A DNA stretch of 64,000 bases from Symbioplanes lichenis (GTDB taxonomy: Bacteria > Actinomycetota > Actinomycetes > Mycobacteriales > Micromonosporaceae). The stretch spans positions 1 through 64,000 of the forward strand of contig NZ_JAUZQD010000019.1 of NCBI RefSeq assembly GCF_030709675.1, written 5' to 3'. This document shows positions 45,554-54,601 of this stretch, piece after piece. A program made the translations under genes and the position numbers. Position 1 is the stretch's first letter. The number at the start of each line of letters is the position of its first letter. The notes under the pieces are model-generated. The model saw nothing but the letters and a program-made list of their open reading frames with translations. It was not told the DNA's origin and did no database searches.

Positions 45554-47635
45554 AAGAATGTGACCGAGCCGCAGGAACACCGTCTCGCCGGTCGCGTCGT
45601 CGATGGCGTCGTTGTCGGTCACCGCGTACGCCCGGCCGTTGCCCGTGATCGCCAGGCCCTCGACCTTGTCCTGCACCCAGCCGTTGTCGGCCTGAAGCGC
45701 CGGGAGCAGGTCCTTGACCAGCTTCTTCTTGACCGTCGGGACGCCGGTCCACGACCTGGGCACGTCGAACCGGTAGACCTTCTTGATCGCGGCGGCCGGC
45801 CCGCGCTGGTTGTCGCGCTCGATGACAGCAAAACCACCATGGGGTACGGCCACCAGCTCCGACAGTCCGGTCCAGCCCACGGCGGGGGTGTCCAGCGGGT
45901 ACGCCAGCCAGGACCACGTACCCCCGGAGTATTTGCCGATGCGGGTGAAGGTCTCGCCCTTCAGCGGGCGCTGCACGGCGACCCACACGTCCTGGCCGAC
46001 CACCGTGATGCCTTCGAGGCCGTTGGTCGTGATCGCGGCGGCCACGTCGGCGGGCAACGGGATCTCCTGCCGCACGCGGCCGCGGGTGTCGAGGCGCACG
46101 ATGAGGTTCGGCGTGGTGGCCGACCCCTCGACCGCGAGCCAGTAGCCGTCCCGCACGGCGGCGATGCCCTCGGCGTCGTACCCGATGGGCCGGCCGTCCT
46201 TGGTGACCGTCAGCTCGGACGTGATCGTGGCCGGGGTGCCGGCGACCGAGACGCCGAGGATGCGGGTCGGCGTGTACGCGCTGTCGGTCACGGAGACCAG
46301 CGACGACGCGGAGCCGGGCACTGCCGAAAGGCCCGACAGCGTGCCGTACGGAATGGTCCTCGGCGAAACCAGCGACGGGAACGCGCCGGACTTCGGGCCG
46401 AAGCCGAAGAGCTGCACCGAGCCGCGGATGTTCGCGTCCGGGATCTCCTCCTCGCTGGACACCACGACGAGGTTGCGCGACGGGACGGCGACGACGCCCT
46501 CCGGCCCGTTGGTCGTCGGGAGCAGCTGCTTGAACCGGGGCTTCGACGGCTTCGACACGTCGTAGACGGCGGTGAAGTTGCCGCGCTCCGAGTTCACGAA
46601 GACGTACGGGACCCCGCCGAACCGGCCGAACGCCACGTTCTCGGGCTCGATCCCCTTGGCGTCGGAGCGCTTGTCCGGGTAGAGCCCGTGCTGCACGGCG
46701 ATCCGCTCGAGCGTGTTGCCCGCGTCCCACACGACCTTGCCGCGCCGGTCGAAGACGGTCCAGCCGCGCGAACCGCCCTCGTAGTCGCCCTCGTTGGCGG
46801 TGGCGAACAGGTCGTCGGAGATCCAGGTGACGCCGTCGGGCTCACGCTTCGCGGTGATCGAGCCGATGAGCTCGATCCTGTCGTCGTCCAGCGTGTCGAC
46901 GCCGTCGACCGTGACCGAGCCGGCGCTGAAGTGCGAGACGACCTTTCCGGCGGCGAGGGAGACGACCGCGATGTGGTTGTTCTCCTGGAGGGTGACGACG
47001 GCCTCGTCGCGGGAGTTGATGCTGACGTACTCGGGCTCGGGGTCCTCGGGGACGACCGCGGCGAGACCGGTGAGCGACACACGCGACACGGTCCATGTGC
47101 GCGTGTCGATGATTGAGAGCCACCCGGCGGGCGCGAGGGGGAAGACGTCCTCGTCTCGCTCGTTTTCGATGGCGACGGCGATGTAGCGTCCGGACGGCGC
47201 GACGGCGACCGAGTCGGGCTGGCCGCCGAGGTTGAGCGTCCGCACTGTTTTGCGCGTCCGATCGTCGACCACCACCAGCTTGCCGGACGGCGCGCTGTAC
47301 GAAGCACTGGTGTTCACCGCCGCCAGCAGCAGGTGACCGAGGTGGGCGACCGACGTCGGCTCGCCGCCCATGGCCAGCGTGCCGGTGGGCTTGGGGCGGG
47401 AGGCGTTCGAGATGTCCAGGAAGCCGAGACGCTCGCCCGGGCTGTCGGTGTAGACGACCGTCCGGCCGTCTTCCGTGACGGTCGAGATCTCGGCGGCTGC
47501 CTCGTCGTCGATGCTGGAGTTCAGGTAGGCCGGCACGGTCGCGAGCCGGCGGAACTGGCCCTCGTGGGGAACGACAGGAGGATGAGCGGCCGCGAGGCCG
47601 ACGGCGACCGCCGTGACAAGTGGGATGAAGGCCAT
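45551..47635 (-). CDS. Secreted esterase-like/phytase-like beta-propeller protein
   Basis: An exported protein of 694 aa with an N-terminal signal sequence (MAFIPLVTAVAVGLAAAHPP). Residues ~30-370 are YVTN/choice-of-anchor-type propeller repeats (VVDDRTRKTVRTLNLGGQPD, VSINSRDEAVVTLQENNHIA). The C-terminal half matches the esterase-like domain of phytases (GYDAEGIAAVRDGYWLAVEG, KVEGLAITGNGRAYAVTDND). Such proteins may release phosphate or act on organic esters outside the cell. It lies 29 nt downstream of the GT87 gene on the same strand, so may be read from the glycosyltransferase operon. Confidence 0.82.
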   Translation of the reverse strand: MAFIPLVTAVAVGLAAAHPPVVPHEGQFRRLATVPAYLNSSIDDEAAAEISTVTEDGRTVVYTDSPGERLGFLDISNASRPKPTGTLAMGGEPTSVAHLGHLLLAAVNTSASYSAPSGKLVVVDDRTRKTVRTLNLGGQPDSVAVAPSGRYIAVAIENERDEDVFPLAPAGWLSIIDTRTWTVSRVSLTGLAAVVPEDPEPEYVSINSRDEAVVTLQENNHIAVVSLAAGKVVSHFSAGSVTVDGVDTLDDDRIELIGSITAKREPDGVTWISDDLFATANEGDYEGGSRGWTVFDRRGKVVWDAGNTLERIAVQHGLYPDKRSDAKGIEPENVAFGRFGGVPYVFVNSERGNFTAVYDVSKPSKPRFKQLLPTTNGPEGVVAVPSRNLVVVSSEEEIPDANIRGSVQLFGFGPKSGAFPSLVSPRTIPYGTLSGLSAVPGSASSLVSVTDSAYTPTRILGVSVAGTPATITSELTVTKDGRPIGYDAEGIAAVRDGYWLAVEGSATTPNLIVRLDTRGRVRQEIPLPADVAAAITTNGLEGITVVGQDVWVAVQRPLKGETFTRIGKYSGGTWSWLAYPLDTPAVGWTGLSELVAVPHGGFAVIERDNQRGPAAAIKKVYRFDVPRSWTGVPTVKKKLVKDLLPALQADNGWVQDKVEGLAITGNGRAYAVTDNDAIDDATGETVFLRLGHIL

Positions 47636-47664
47636 GCCGTCTGCCTACGGCAACCGGCGGGCGC

Positions 47665-48825
47665 TCAGGTGGACGCCCGGGAAACCTCCGGTGTCCCGAT
47701 CTTGCCGACTGCCTGCTCATGGGGCGCATCATCGCGAAGCGGCAACGCCACGAGCAGCACGAGCCCCGCCAGCACGTACAGGTTGCTGCCCACGGCATAG
47801 AGCGGCGGCCTGTTCCCGCCGTCCCACAGCCACAGCGTCCGCGCGCTCAGCACCACGAAGATCCCCGCACCCGCCCACGCCCACCGCCGGCCGGACATGA
47901 CGCACCGCACCAGCGCCGGCAGCAGCCACACCGAGTGGTGCACCCAGGTGACCGGGCTCAGCAGCAGCCCGAGAATGCCGGTCAGCGCCAGCCCGCCCAG
48001 CAGATCCGCGCGCCGCACCCGCCACGCCCAGATGCCGAGCGTCACCAGCACGCACACGATCCACACCTTCGACTCCACGGCGTCGATCGGGAAGCGGGCG
48101 AGCATGCCGCGCAGCGACTGGTTGGACACGTACTCGAGGTTGCCGACGCGGTTGGTGTCCCAGAGCGCGGCCGTCCAGAACTCGCGCGAGGCGTCCGGCC
48201 ACAGTGCCGCCATCACCAGGGTCGTGCCGGCGGCGGTGCCGATCGCGACGCCGAGGGCCCGCCACTGCCGCGTCACCAGCAGATAGAGGATGAAGACGCC
48301 CGGGGTCAGCTTGATCGCCGTGGCCAGGCCGATGCCCACGCCCGCCCAGCGCCGCCCGCGGGCCAGGCCGAGCAGCATGTCGCCCGCGACCAGGGCGAGC
48401 AGGAGCATGTTGACCTGGCCGAAGCCGAACGTCTCGCGGACCGGCTCGAAGATGAGCGCCAGGCAGGAGGCGACGGCCAGGACGTACTTCGGGTTCCAGC
48501 CGCGCCGCTCGGCCCAGGGCGCGACCAGCCACCACATGACCACCACGGTCACGACGATCGTGGCGATCGAGGCCAGCGCCTCCACGGCACCGAGCGGCAG
48601 GACCGCCATGGGCGACATGACCAGGGCGGCGAAGGGCGGATAGGTGAACCCGTACGGCGTGCCGGGCGTCAGGTAGTCGTAGATCAGGCCGCCGTCGCGG
48701 AACCAGTAGCGGACCGCTCCCGCGTACACGGAGGTGTCGAAGTAGAAGTGGAAGACCGCCGACCAGATCAGGAGGGCGGCGGCCCCGGCACCCAGGACGA
48801 CGAGGAGCAGGAGGCGGCGGGTCAC
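47665..48825 (-). CDS. GT87-family polyprenol-phosphate-mannose-dependent glycosyltransferase
   Basis: GT-C membrane enzyme of 386 aa with about ten helices. FDTSVYAGAVRYWFRDGGLIYDYLT (first loop with the catalytic Asp; shown in part) and FGFGQVNMLLLALV and SPVTWVHHSVWLLPAL are hallmarks of GT87/DUF2029 enzymes such as mycobacterial PimE. The substrate donor is most likely polyprenyl-phosphate mannose or arabinose. GTG 48825 overlaps the TGA of the upstream MptB-like gene (GTGA). Confidence 0.88.
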   Translation of the reverse strand: MTRRLLLLVVLGAGAAALLIWSAVFHFYFDTSVYAGAVRYWFRDGGLIYDYLTPGTPYGFTYPPFAALVMSPMAVLPLGAVEALASIATIVVTVVVMWWLVAPWAERRGWNPKYVLAVASCLALIFEPVRETFGFGQVNMLLLALVAGDMLLGLARGRRWAGVGIGLATAIKLTPGVFILYLLVTRQWRALGVAIGTAAGTTLVMAALWPDASREFWTAALWDTNRVGNLEYVSNQSLRGMLARFPIDAVESKVWIVCVLVTLGIWAWRVRRADLLGGLALTGILGLLLSPVTWVHHSVWLLPALVRCVMSGRRWAWAGAGIFVVLSARTLWLWDGGNRPPLYAVGSNLYVLAGLVLLVALPLRDDAPHEQAVGKIGTPEVSRAST

Positions 48826-50156
48826 GCAGCCACCCTACGATCACGACGCACGCGAATAGCTGCCACCACCAGCAGCGCGGTGACGAGGATCGCGCCGGGT
48901 ACGCGGGTGTAGAGCGCCCAGTTGTAGCCGGCCGGGGTGGTCAGCGTGGCCGCGAAGGCGCACAGGGCGAGGAGGAGGCGGCCGCGCAGGAGGACGGCGA
49001 GAGGCCAGACCGCGTACCAGGGGTGGAAGACGGGGGCGCAGAGGACGGTGGCCGCGAGCGCAAGGCCGGCGTGGCGGATGGGGTCGCCATGGCGAAGGGC
49101 GCGGAACCAGAGGGCGACGAGAATCACCGCCAGGAGCAGTACCCCGAGGAGTCGGGTCACTTCGATGGCATTTTTGCCGAAAAAAGTGGACAGGACGATG
49201 CCGACGGCGGTGGACGGCGAGGTCCAAGCCACGGTGTCACCGCTGCGCAGGAGGCCCCCTACCCACCCGATACCGCGGCCTGAGAGGAGAGTCAACGCGG
49301 CCGTCGCCAGGAGGACGCCGCCGCCGACGGAGGCGATCGAGCGCCACAGGGGGCGAGTGCCGAGGATCACGGCGAAGGGCACCACCACGATGGCGGTCGC
49401 CTTCACGCCGACGGCGAGGCCGAGCACCGCGCCGGCGGCGATCAGCCAGGGCCAGGCCGGGCGGGACGCCGCAAGCGCCAGGCCGCCCACGATCAGGCCC
49501 GCCATCAGGGCGTCGTTGTGCGCGCCGGACACGAAGTGGATCAGCACGAGCGGGCAGGCGAGGACGATCCACAGCGCGCGGGCGGGGTCGAGGGACATGC
49601 GGCGGGCCAGCACCGGGACGCCGACGGCGAGCAGGGCCAGGCCGAGCAGCGCGACGATGCGCAGACCCGCGATCACGCCGGCCAGCGTGCCGGCTGCCGC
49701 GGTGACGCCGGCTGCCAGCAGAAACAGCGGTCCGTACGGGGCGGGCGACGCGGTCCACGCCGGGTCGACCGAGGTCAGCCAGGGACACCCCGACCCCCCG
49801 ACCCCACCGGCGTACGGGTCGCCGCCCACGTGTTGCACCCAGCCTTGACACGCGTACGAGTAGACGTCCGCACTGCCCAGCGGCAGCACCGGGAGCAGGG
49901 GCAGGTACCAGAGTCCCGCCGTGAGCAAGGCCCAGCGGGTCGAGGGCACGGCGTGGCGGCCGTACCACCAGGCCAGGATCAGCACCGTGATCCCGGTGAC
50001 CCACAGGATCGGGAGCAGCACGCCGCGCTGACCGCTGAGCAGGGTGCCGGGGTTGACGCTGGGCAGCCGTTCGTAGCCGGCGCCGCCCAGCCACGCGGTG
50101 CCGGCCGTGGCCAGGCTGCCCGCGAAGCCGCCCCAGCGGATCAGCCGCGGACTCAT
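48822..50156 (-). CDS. MptB-like mannosyltransferase (copy 1)
   Basis: GT-C enzyme of 444 aa resembling the alpha-1,6-mannosyltransferase MptB/MptA family that elongates lipomannan in actinobacteria using polyprenyl-phosphate mannose. Marked by LGSADVYSYACQGWVQHVGG (catalytic Asp region), APYGPLFLLAAG, IHFVSGAHNDALMAGLIV and CAPVFHPWYAVWPLAVL. Its ATG overlaps the stop of copy 2 (ATGA). The two genes are homologous and adjacent, from tandem duplication. Confidence 0.87.
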   Translation of the reverse strand: MSPRLIRWGGFAGSLATAGTAWLGGAGYERLPSVNPGTLLSGQRGVLLPILWVTGITVLILAWWYGRHAVPSTRWALLTAGLWYLPLLPVLPLGSADVYSYACQGWVQHVGGDPYAGGVGGSGCPWLTSVDPAWTASPAPYGPLFLLAAGVTAAAGTLAGVIAGLRIVALLGLALLAVGVPVLARRMSLDPARALWIVLACPLVLIHFVSGAHNDALMAGLIVGGLALAASRPAWPWLIAAGAVLGLAVGVKATAIVVVPFAVILGTRPLWRSIASVGGGVLLATAALTLLSGRGIGWVGGLLRSGDTVAWTSPSTAVGIVLSTFFGKNAIEVTRLLGVLLLAVILVALWFRALRHGDPIRHAGLALAATVLCAPVFHPWYAVWPLAVLLRGRLLLALCAFAATLTTPAGYNWALYTRVPGAILVTALLVVAAIRVRRDRRVAA

Positions 50157-51589
50157 GTGACCGGTGTCCGCAGCCGGCGCACCGACCGCCACGCGACCCA
50201 GATCACCAGTCCCGTGACGGCGAACGCCAGCGGCACCTGCAGCGGCTTCCACGCGCCGTCGCCGTTGGGCAGGATGAGGAACATCACGGCGATCACGGCC
50301 GCGTCCAGCCAGCGGGTACCCGCGGTGGCGACGGCCCACAGGACGAGGGGCCAGTAGAGGTACCAGGGCTGGGTGATCGGTGCGAGGAAGATGACCGCCA
50401 GCAGGGCCAGCCCGGCGCCGCTGAGCGGGTCGGCGTCGCGGTAGCGCCACCAGATCACGACGAGGGCGACGAGCAGGACCACGAGCGCGGCTGTCCGGGC
50501 GGCCGGGACGACGTCGATGTCCGCCCCTACCAGCTTGCCGACAGCGTTGACGGCGATGCCGACGGCCGTCGCGGGCGAGGTCCAGCTGCGGGACTCGCCC
50601 GCCCCGGACAGCGACGTGGCCCAGCCGAAGCCGAGCCCCGAGCCCAGCGACAGCGCGCCGATGAACGCCACCGCGCCGAGGACGACCGCTCCGCCGCGCC
50701 GGACAAAAGCCGTGAAGTCCCGCAAGCCGCCGGAGGCCAGCAGTGCGGCGAACGGCAGTACCACGCCGATCGTCGACTTGACCATGATCGCGGCGCCGAG
50801 CAGGGCCCCACCCGCGACGAGCAGACCGGCCGGACGCCGGCCCGCGATCAGGGCGAGACCCGCTACGAGCAGCGCCATCGCGAGCGTGTCGTTGTGCCCG
50901 CCGCCGACGAAGTGGACCATGACCAGCGGGCAGCAGAGCACGAGCCACAGCGCCCGCCGCTCGTCCACGTGCAGCCGCCGGGCCAGCGGGGGCAGGGCCA
51001 GCGCGAGCCCGATCAGCGCCACGACCTCGTACGCGCGGAAGATCCCCAGCGCCACCGCCTGCGACCCGAACGAGGCCGCCAGCCCCGACAACAGGATCCA
51101 CAGCGGACCGTAGGGAGTGGGAGTCGTGCGCCACACCACGGACACCGACTCGATCCACGGACACGGCTGCGCCGCGATCGGATCCACGGACGGATTGAAG
51201 CCGGCGCCGACGAGGGCACCCTGGCACGCGTACGCGTACATGTCCCGGCTGGCCAGCGGCGGCACGAAGAGCAGGGGCACCACCCACAGCGCCGCCGTGA
51301 CCAGGACCCACGTGCGCGACACGTCGAGCCGGCGCCCCAGCCACCACGCGGCGCACAGGGCACTCAACCCGAGGATCCAGAGCGCCATGATGAGGACGCC
51401 ATCCGGCCCGCGCAGGATGCTCGCCACCGACACGCCCCGGCGGATCCACGTCGGCGCCCCGAAGAGCACCGCGTCGATCGCGCAGCACACCGCCCCGGCG
51501 AAGCCCAGCCACCGCACCCCGGCCGGGGTCCTCAGCGCCCGCATCACCGCGGTTCCGGCGGATCCGCCCGCCCGCAGCGCGGCCGTCAC
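50153..51589 (-). CDS. MptB-like mannosyltransferase (copy 2)
   Basis: Paralogue (478 aa) of the next gene with equivalent motifs: LASRDMYAYACQGALVGAGF, TPYGPLWILLSG, VHFVGGGHNDTLAMALLV and APITQPWYLYWPLVLW. Both copies keep the acidic first-loop residue, so both may be active, perhaps adding successive sugars. GTG 51589 overlaps the TGA of the GT39-like gene by 4 nt. Confidence 0.87.
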   Translation of the reverse strand: MTAALRAGGSAGTAVMRALRTPAGVRWLGFAGAVCCAIDAVLFGAPTWIRRGVSVASILRGPDGVLIMALWILGLSALCAAWWLGRRLDVSRTWVLVTAALWVVPLLFVPPLASRDMYAYACQGALVGAGFNPSVDPIAAQPCPWIESVSVVWRTTPTPYGPLWILLSGLAASFGSQAVALGIFRAYEVVALIGLALALPPLARRLHVDERRALWLVLCCPLVMVHFVGGGHNDTLAMALLVAGLALIAGRRPAGLLVAGGALLGAAIMVKSTIGVVLPFAALLASGGLRDFTAFVRRGGAVVLGAVAFIGALSLGSGLGFGWATSLSGAGESRSWTSPATAVGIAVNAVGKLVGADIDVVPAARTAALVVLLVALVVIWWRYRDADPLSGAGLALLAVIFLAPITQPWYLYWPLVLWAVATAGTRWLDAAVIAVMFLILPNGDGAWKPLQVPLAFAVTGLVIWVAWRSVRRLRTPVT

Positions 51590-53097
51590 GTCGCCGCTCG
51601 CAGGATCGCCACGCCCTCGACCGTCGTGAACGGCTCGTAGAAGGTCGCCAGGTCGGCCGCGATGCCGCCACTCGGATCCACGGCGGCCGGCGGCGTGTCC
51701 AGCACCACCAGCTTCGGGCGCTCCGGCGACGCCAGCATCGCGCGCAGCTCCGGCAGCGCCGACGGGATCTTGTCGATCGGTTTCCCCCACAGGTACGGAT
51801 ACGGCGACACCCGGTCGGCCGCGAAGTACAGGTACGCCTCGGACTCGAGCACGTAGATCCGATCGTCCGGCGCCGTGCTCGCCACGATGACCGCGGCGAT
51901 CCGATCGTCGCGGCGGGCCAGGGCGTCGTACGGGATGGTGTCGGCTCGTCGCTGCGCGGACATGGGCACCAGCGCGACCAGCCAGACCAGCGTGGGCAGC
52001 ACGAGCAGCACGCCGGCCGCCGGTCCCAGCCATCGCCGCCCCCGCGCCGGCCCGGCGCCATTCGCGCCGGCGCTCGCATCCCCGCCGGTATCCGCATCCC
52101 CGGCGGTATCCGCACTCGGGGCGCGGGACAGGCCCGCGACCGCCGCGGCCGCCAGCACGACCAGCGCGGGATACGGCTGCACGAAGTAGTGCGGCCAGTA
52201 CGACCCCCCGAGGTTGATGCCCACGAACCCGGCGGCCAGCCACCCGCCGAGCACCCACCGCCCCCCGCGGTCCAGCCACCGCCAGCCGAGCAGCGACACC
52301 ACCAGGACCAGCGTGACATCGAGGGCGATGTCACCGGCGTGCTGCCCGAGATCGGCGAGCCGCGTCGAGCTGTTCGACCCCTCACCGCCGATCGCCGCGA
52401 ACTGGTATCCCGCCAGCGCGGACCAGTACGCCCCCCAGCCGGTGACCAGTCCGTGCACCGCCGACGCCGCCACGGGCACCGCCGCGGCCCCGCCGAAGAC
52501 CGCGAGCCGCCGCCACCGGCGCAGCACGATCAGCAGCACCGCGCCGACCACGATCCCGTCGATGCCGGACTGCTTCATCGTGAGCGCCGCCCCGGCGAGC
52601 AGCCCGGCGCCCGCCAGCCACCACAGCGACCTCTCCCGGCGCCACCAGAAGATCAGCAGCGCGATCGACACCGTGGACGGCACGCTCGCCAGCAGCTCGC
52701 CGTTGAGCGTCATGCCCTCCAGATGCGGCGCGAGCCCGGCGATCGCGTAGATCCACGCCGCCCACACCGCCGCGCTCCGGCCCGCCAGCAGGCCCGCGAC
52801 GACGGCGACGGCCACGGTGAGAACGGCGCCCGCGAGCACCATGCCGGCCCGGATCGTCCAGCCCTCACCACCCATCGAGAGCAGCAGCCTGTACGTAAGG
52901 AGGAGCCCCTGCGGCCGGTCGAGCCACACGGTGTCGTAGAGCCGGTCGCCGCTCGCCCAGCGCCGGGCCACGTACGCGTAGCCGCCCTCGTCCGTCGAAA
53001 GCCCGCTGAAGACGAACGGCACCCGCACCAGAACCGCGACAACCACCGCAGCCATGATCGATCCACGCGGCGTGACGCCGGAGAGAAGTCTGTTCAC
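51586..53097 (-). CDS. GT39/ArnT-like glycosyltransferase
   Basis: Membrane glycosyltransferase (503 aa) of the PMT_2/ArnT type. FSGLSTDEGGYAYVARRWAS holds the catalytic DE pair; LDRPQGLLLTYRLLL, TLNGELLASVPSTVSIALL and MKQSGIDGIVVG are typical. About residues 335-360 are an Ala/Gly/Asp low-complexity insert (GDADTGGDASAGANGAG). A soluble C-terminal domain follows. GTG 53097 overlaps the tetR stop by 4 nt. It transfers a sugar from a polyprenyl carrier; acceptor unknown. Confidence 0.85.
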   Translation of the reverse strand: MNRLLSGVTPRGSIMAAVVVAVLVRVPFVFSGLSTDEGGYAYVARRWASGDRLYDTVWLDRPQGLLLTYRLLLSMGGEGWTIRAGMVLAGAVLTVAVAVVAGLLAGRSAAVWAAWIYAIAGLAPHLEGMTLNGELLASVPSTVSIALLIFWWRRERSLWWLAGAGLLAGAALTMKQSGIDGIVVGAVLLIVLRRWRRLAVFGGAAAVPVAASAVHGLVTGWGAYWSALAGYQFAAIGGEGSNSSTRLADLGQHAGDIALDVTLVLVVSLLGWRWLDRGGRWVLGGWLAAGFVGINLGGSYWPHYFVQPYPALVVLAAAAVAGLSRAPSADTAGDADTGGDASAGANGAGPARGRRWLGPAAGVLLVLPTLVWLVALVPMSAQRRADTIPYDALARRDDRIAAVIVASTAPDDRIYVLESEAYLYFAADRVSPYPYLWGKPIDKIPSALPELRAMLASPERPKLVVLDTPPAAVDPSGGIAADLATFYEPFTTVEGVAILRAAT

Positions 53098-53690
53098 AGA
53101 GCCGGGGATTCCGATCGAGGCGTGACGAGCAGGCGGGCGGCGTCGACCACGGCTGTCCGGGAGGCGGCGCGCGAGCCGGCGGACGTGATCATGCGGGCGA
53201 CCTGGGGGATGGTGACCGGCCAGTTGGCCAGGGACAGCAGCATGAGCAGCAGCTGCGGCGCGGGCAACTCCGCGGCGATCACTCCCCGCCGCTGGGCGTC
53301 CGCGAGCTCGGCGATCTTGTCCTGGTAGACGCCGGCGCGGCCGGTCTCCCCGGGCACGGACCCGGTGTCGGCGAGGGCCTCCCAGGCGATCAGCCGGGTC
53401 AGCTGCGGATGGTCGAGCTGATAGTCGAAGGTCCGGCCCGCGAACTCCGCGACCTCGTCCGGCGACCCGGCCCCGAAGGGCACGCTCTCGGCGATGCCCG
53501 CGAGCTGCTCGAGCAGGACGGCGTCGAAGAGCTGCGCCTTGCCGCCGTAGTTGCTGTAGAGCCGCTCCTTGTTGACCCCGGCCCGGGCGGCGATGCGCTC
53601 GACGGTCGTGCCGTGCAACCCGTGCTCCGCGAACTCCTCGGCCGCCGCCCGGCGCAGCAGGGTCCGGGTGCGGTCGGCGTCGCGGGGCAT
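53094..53690 (-). CDS. TetR-family regulator heading the glycosyltransferase operon
   Basis: A 198-aa repressor. N-terminal HTH is FAEHGLHGTTVERIAARAGV followed by NKERLYSNYGGKAQLFDAVL; the C-terminal domain binds an unknown ligand. It is first in a chain of five genes with 4-nt stop/start overlaps (tetR, GT39, two MptB-like, GT87). TACCAT 6 nt before the ATG is its -10. A 24-bp palindrome in the gap to the divergent SDR gene is the likely operator, so it should control both units. Confidence 0.9.
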   Translation of the reverse strand: MPRDADRTRTLLRRAAAEEFAEHGLHGTTVERIAARAGVNKERLYSNYGGKAQLFDAVLLEQLAGIAESVPFGAGSPDEVAEFAGRTFDYQLDHPQLTRLIAWEALADTGSVPGETGRAGVYQDKIAELADAQRRGVIAAELPAPQLLLMLLSLANWPVTIPQVARMITSAGSRAASRTAVVDAARLLVTPRSESPAL

Positions 53691-53696
53691 GCCCGC

Positions 53697-53702
53697 ATGG
53701 TA
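53697..53702 (-). promoter_or_regulatory. -10 hexamer, leaderless start of tetR operon
   Basis: Minus-strand TACCAT, six bases before the ATG at 53690. Confidence 0.5.
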
Positions 53703-53745
53703 TCCGTCCCGATCCGCCGGCCTTGCCGCTGACCAGGGGGCGACA

Positions 53746-53774
53746 TATGGTGAACCAACGTTCGCGTTGGTTCA
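53746..53774. promoter_or_regulatory. TetR operator and SDR promoter
   Basis: Perfect 10-bp arms TGAACCAACG (53751-53760) and CGTTGGTTCA (53765-53774) around TTCG form a classical TetR-type operator. A -10-like TATGGT (53746-53751) abuts it on the plus strand, so binding would block the SDR gene. Confidence 0.8.
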
Positions 53775-53791
53775 ATGCTCAGGAGACACCC

Positions 53792-54475
53792 GTGCCCACT
53801 GCCCTCATCGTCGGAGCGTCCCGCACCATCGGCCTCGGCCTGACCGCCGAGCTGCTGCGGCGCGGCTGGGACGCCGTCGGCACCGTCCGCGGCCCCCGCC
53901 GCACCGCCCTGCACGACCTGGCCGGCCGCTCCGACGGCCGCCTCACCGTCGAAGAGCTGGAGATGACCGACGCCGCCTCCCGGGCCGCCCTGCACCGGCG
54001 CCTGACCGGCCGGACCCTCGACCTGCTCCTGGTCAGCGCCGCGATCACCAACGGCGACCAGCCCATCGGCGACGTCGACGAGCAGACGTTCACCCGCGTC
54101 ATGACCACCAACGCGTACGCCCCGATGCGGGTGGTCGAGACGCTGCTGCCCCTGGTGTCCCCGGCCGGCACCGTCGGCGTCCTGTCATCGAGCCAGGGCA
54201 GCCTGACCCTCAACACCAACGGCGGCCACGAGGTCTACCGGGCCAGCAAGTCCGCCCTCAACCAGCTGATGCGCAGCTTCGCCGCCCGCCACGCCGGCGA
54301 CCCCCGCCCCCTCCTGCTGATCAACCCCGGCTGGGTCCGCACCGACCTCGGCGGCCCGGGCGCCGTCCTCACCGTCGACCAGAGCGCAACTGGCGTCATC
54401 GACACCGTCCTGGCCCAGCATGGCAAGCCCGGTCTCCAATTCCTCGACCACCGCGGCCAGACCGTCCCGTGGTGA
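53792..54475 (+). CDS. Short-chain dehydrogenase/reductase
   Basis: A 227-aa NAD(P)-dependent SDR. The nucleotide-binding IVGASRTIGLGLTAELLRRG is N-terminal; VSAAITNG stands in place of the usual NNAG, with a catalytic Ser in SSSQGSL and YxxxK as YRASKSALNQL. GTG 53792 has AGGAG six bases upstream. It is divergent from tetR across a perfect operator, the typical layout of a TetR regulator and its target. Substrate unknown. Confidence 0.88.
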   Translation: MPTALIVGASRTIGLGLTAELLRRGWDAVGTVRGPRRTALHDLAGRSDGRLTVEELEMTDAASRAALHRRLTGRTLDLLLVSAAITNGDQPIGDVDEQTFTRVMTTNAYAPMRVVETLLPLVSPAGTVGVLSSSQGSLTLNTNGGHEVYRASKSALNQLMRSFAARHAGDPRPLLLINPGWVRTDLGGPGAVLTVDQSATGVIDTVLAQHGKPGLQFLDHRGQTVPW

Positions 54476-54601
54476 CCGCCATCGGCACTTCGGAACATCG
54501 CCCACCATGTCGCCGTCGCGGCTCAGGACCTCAACCTTGGTCAGTATCGGTGACTCGATGGCCGTCCGGCTCACTCGGCTCGAGGCGATCGCCCGGACGG
54601 A

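Noticed and set aside
48822..52385. Single 1187-residue protein spanning two glycosyltransferase genes
   Set aside because: Its N-terminal two thirds are out-of-frame shadow; separate genes with ATGA/GTGA overlaps explain the region.
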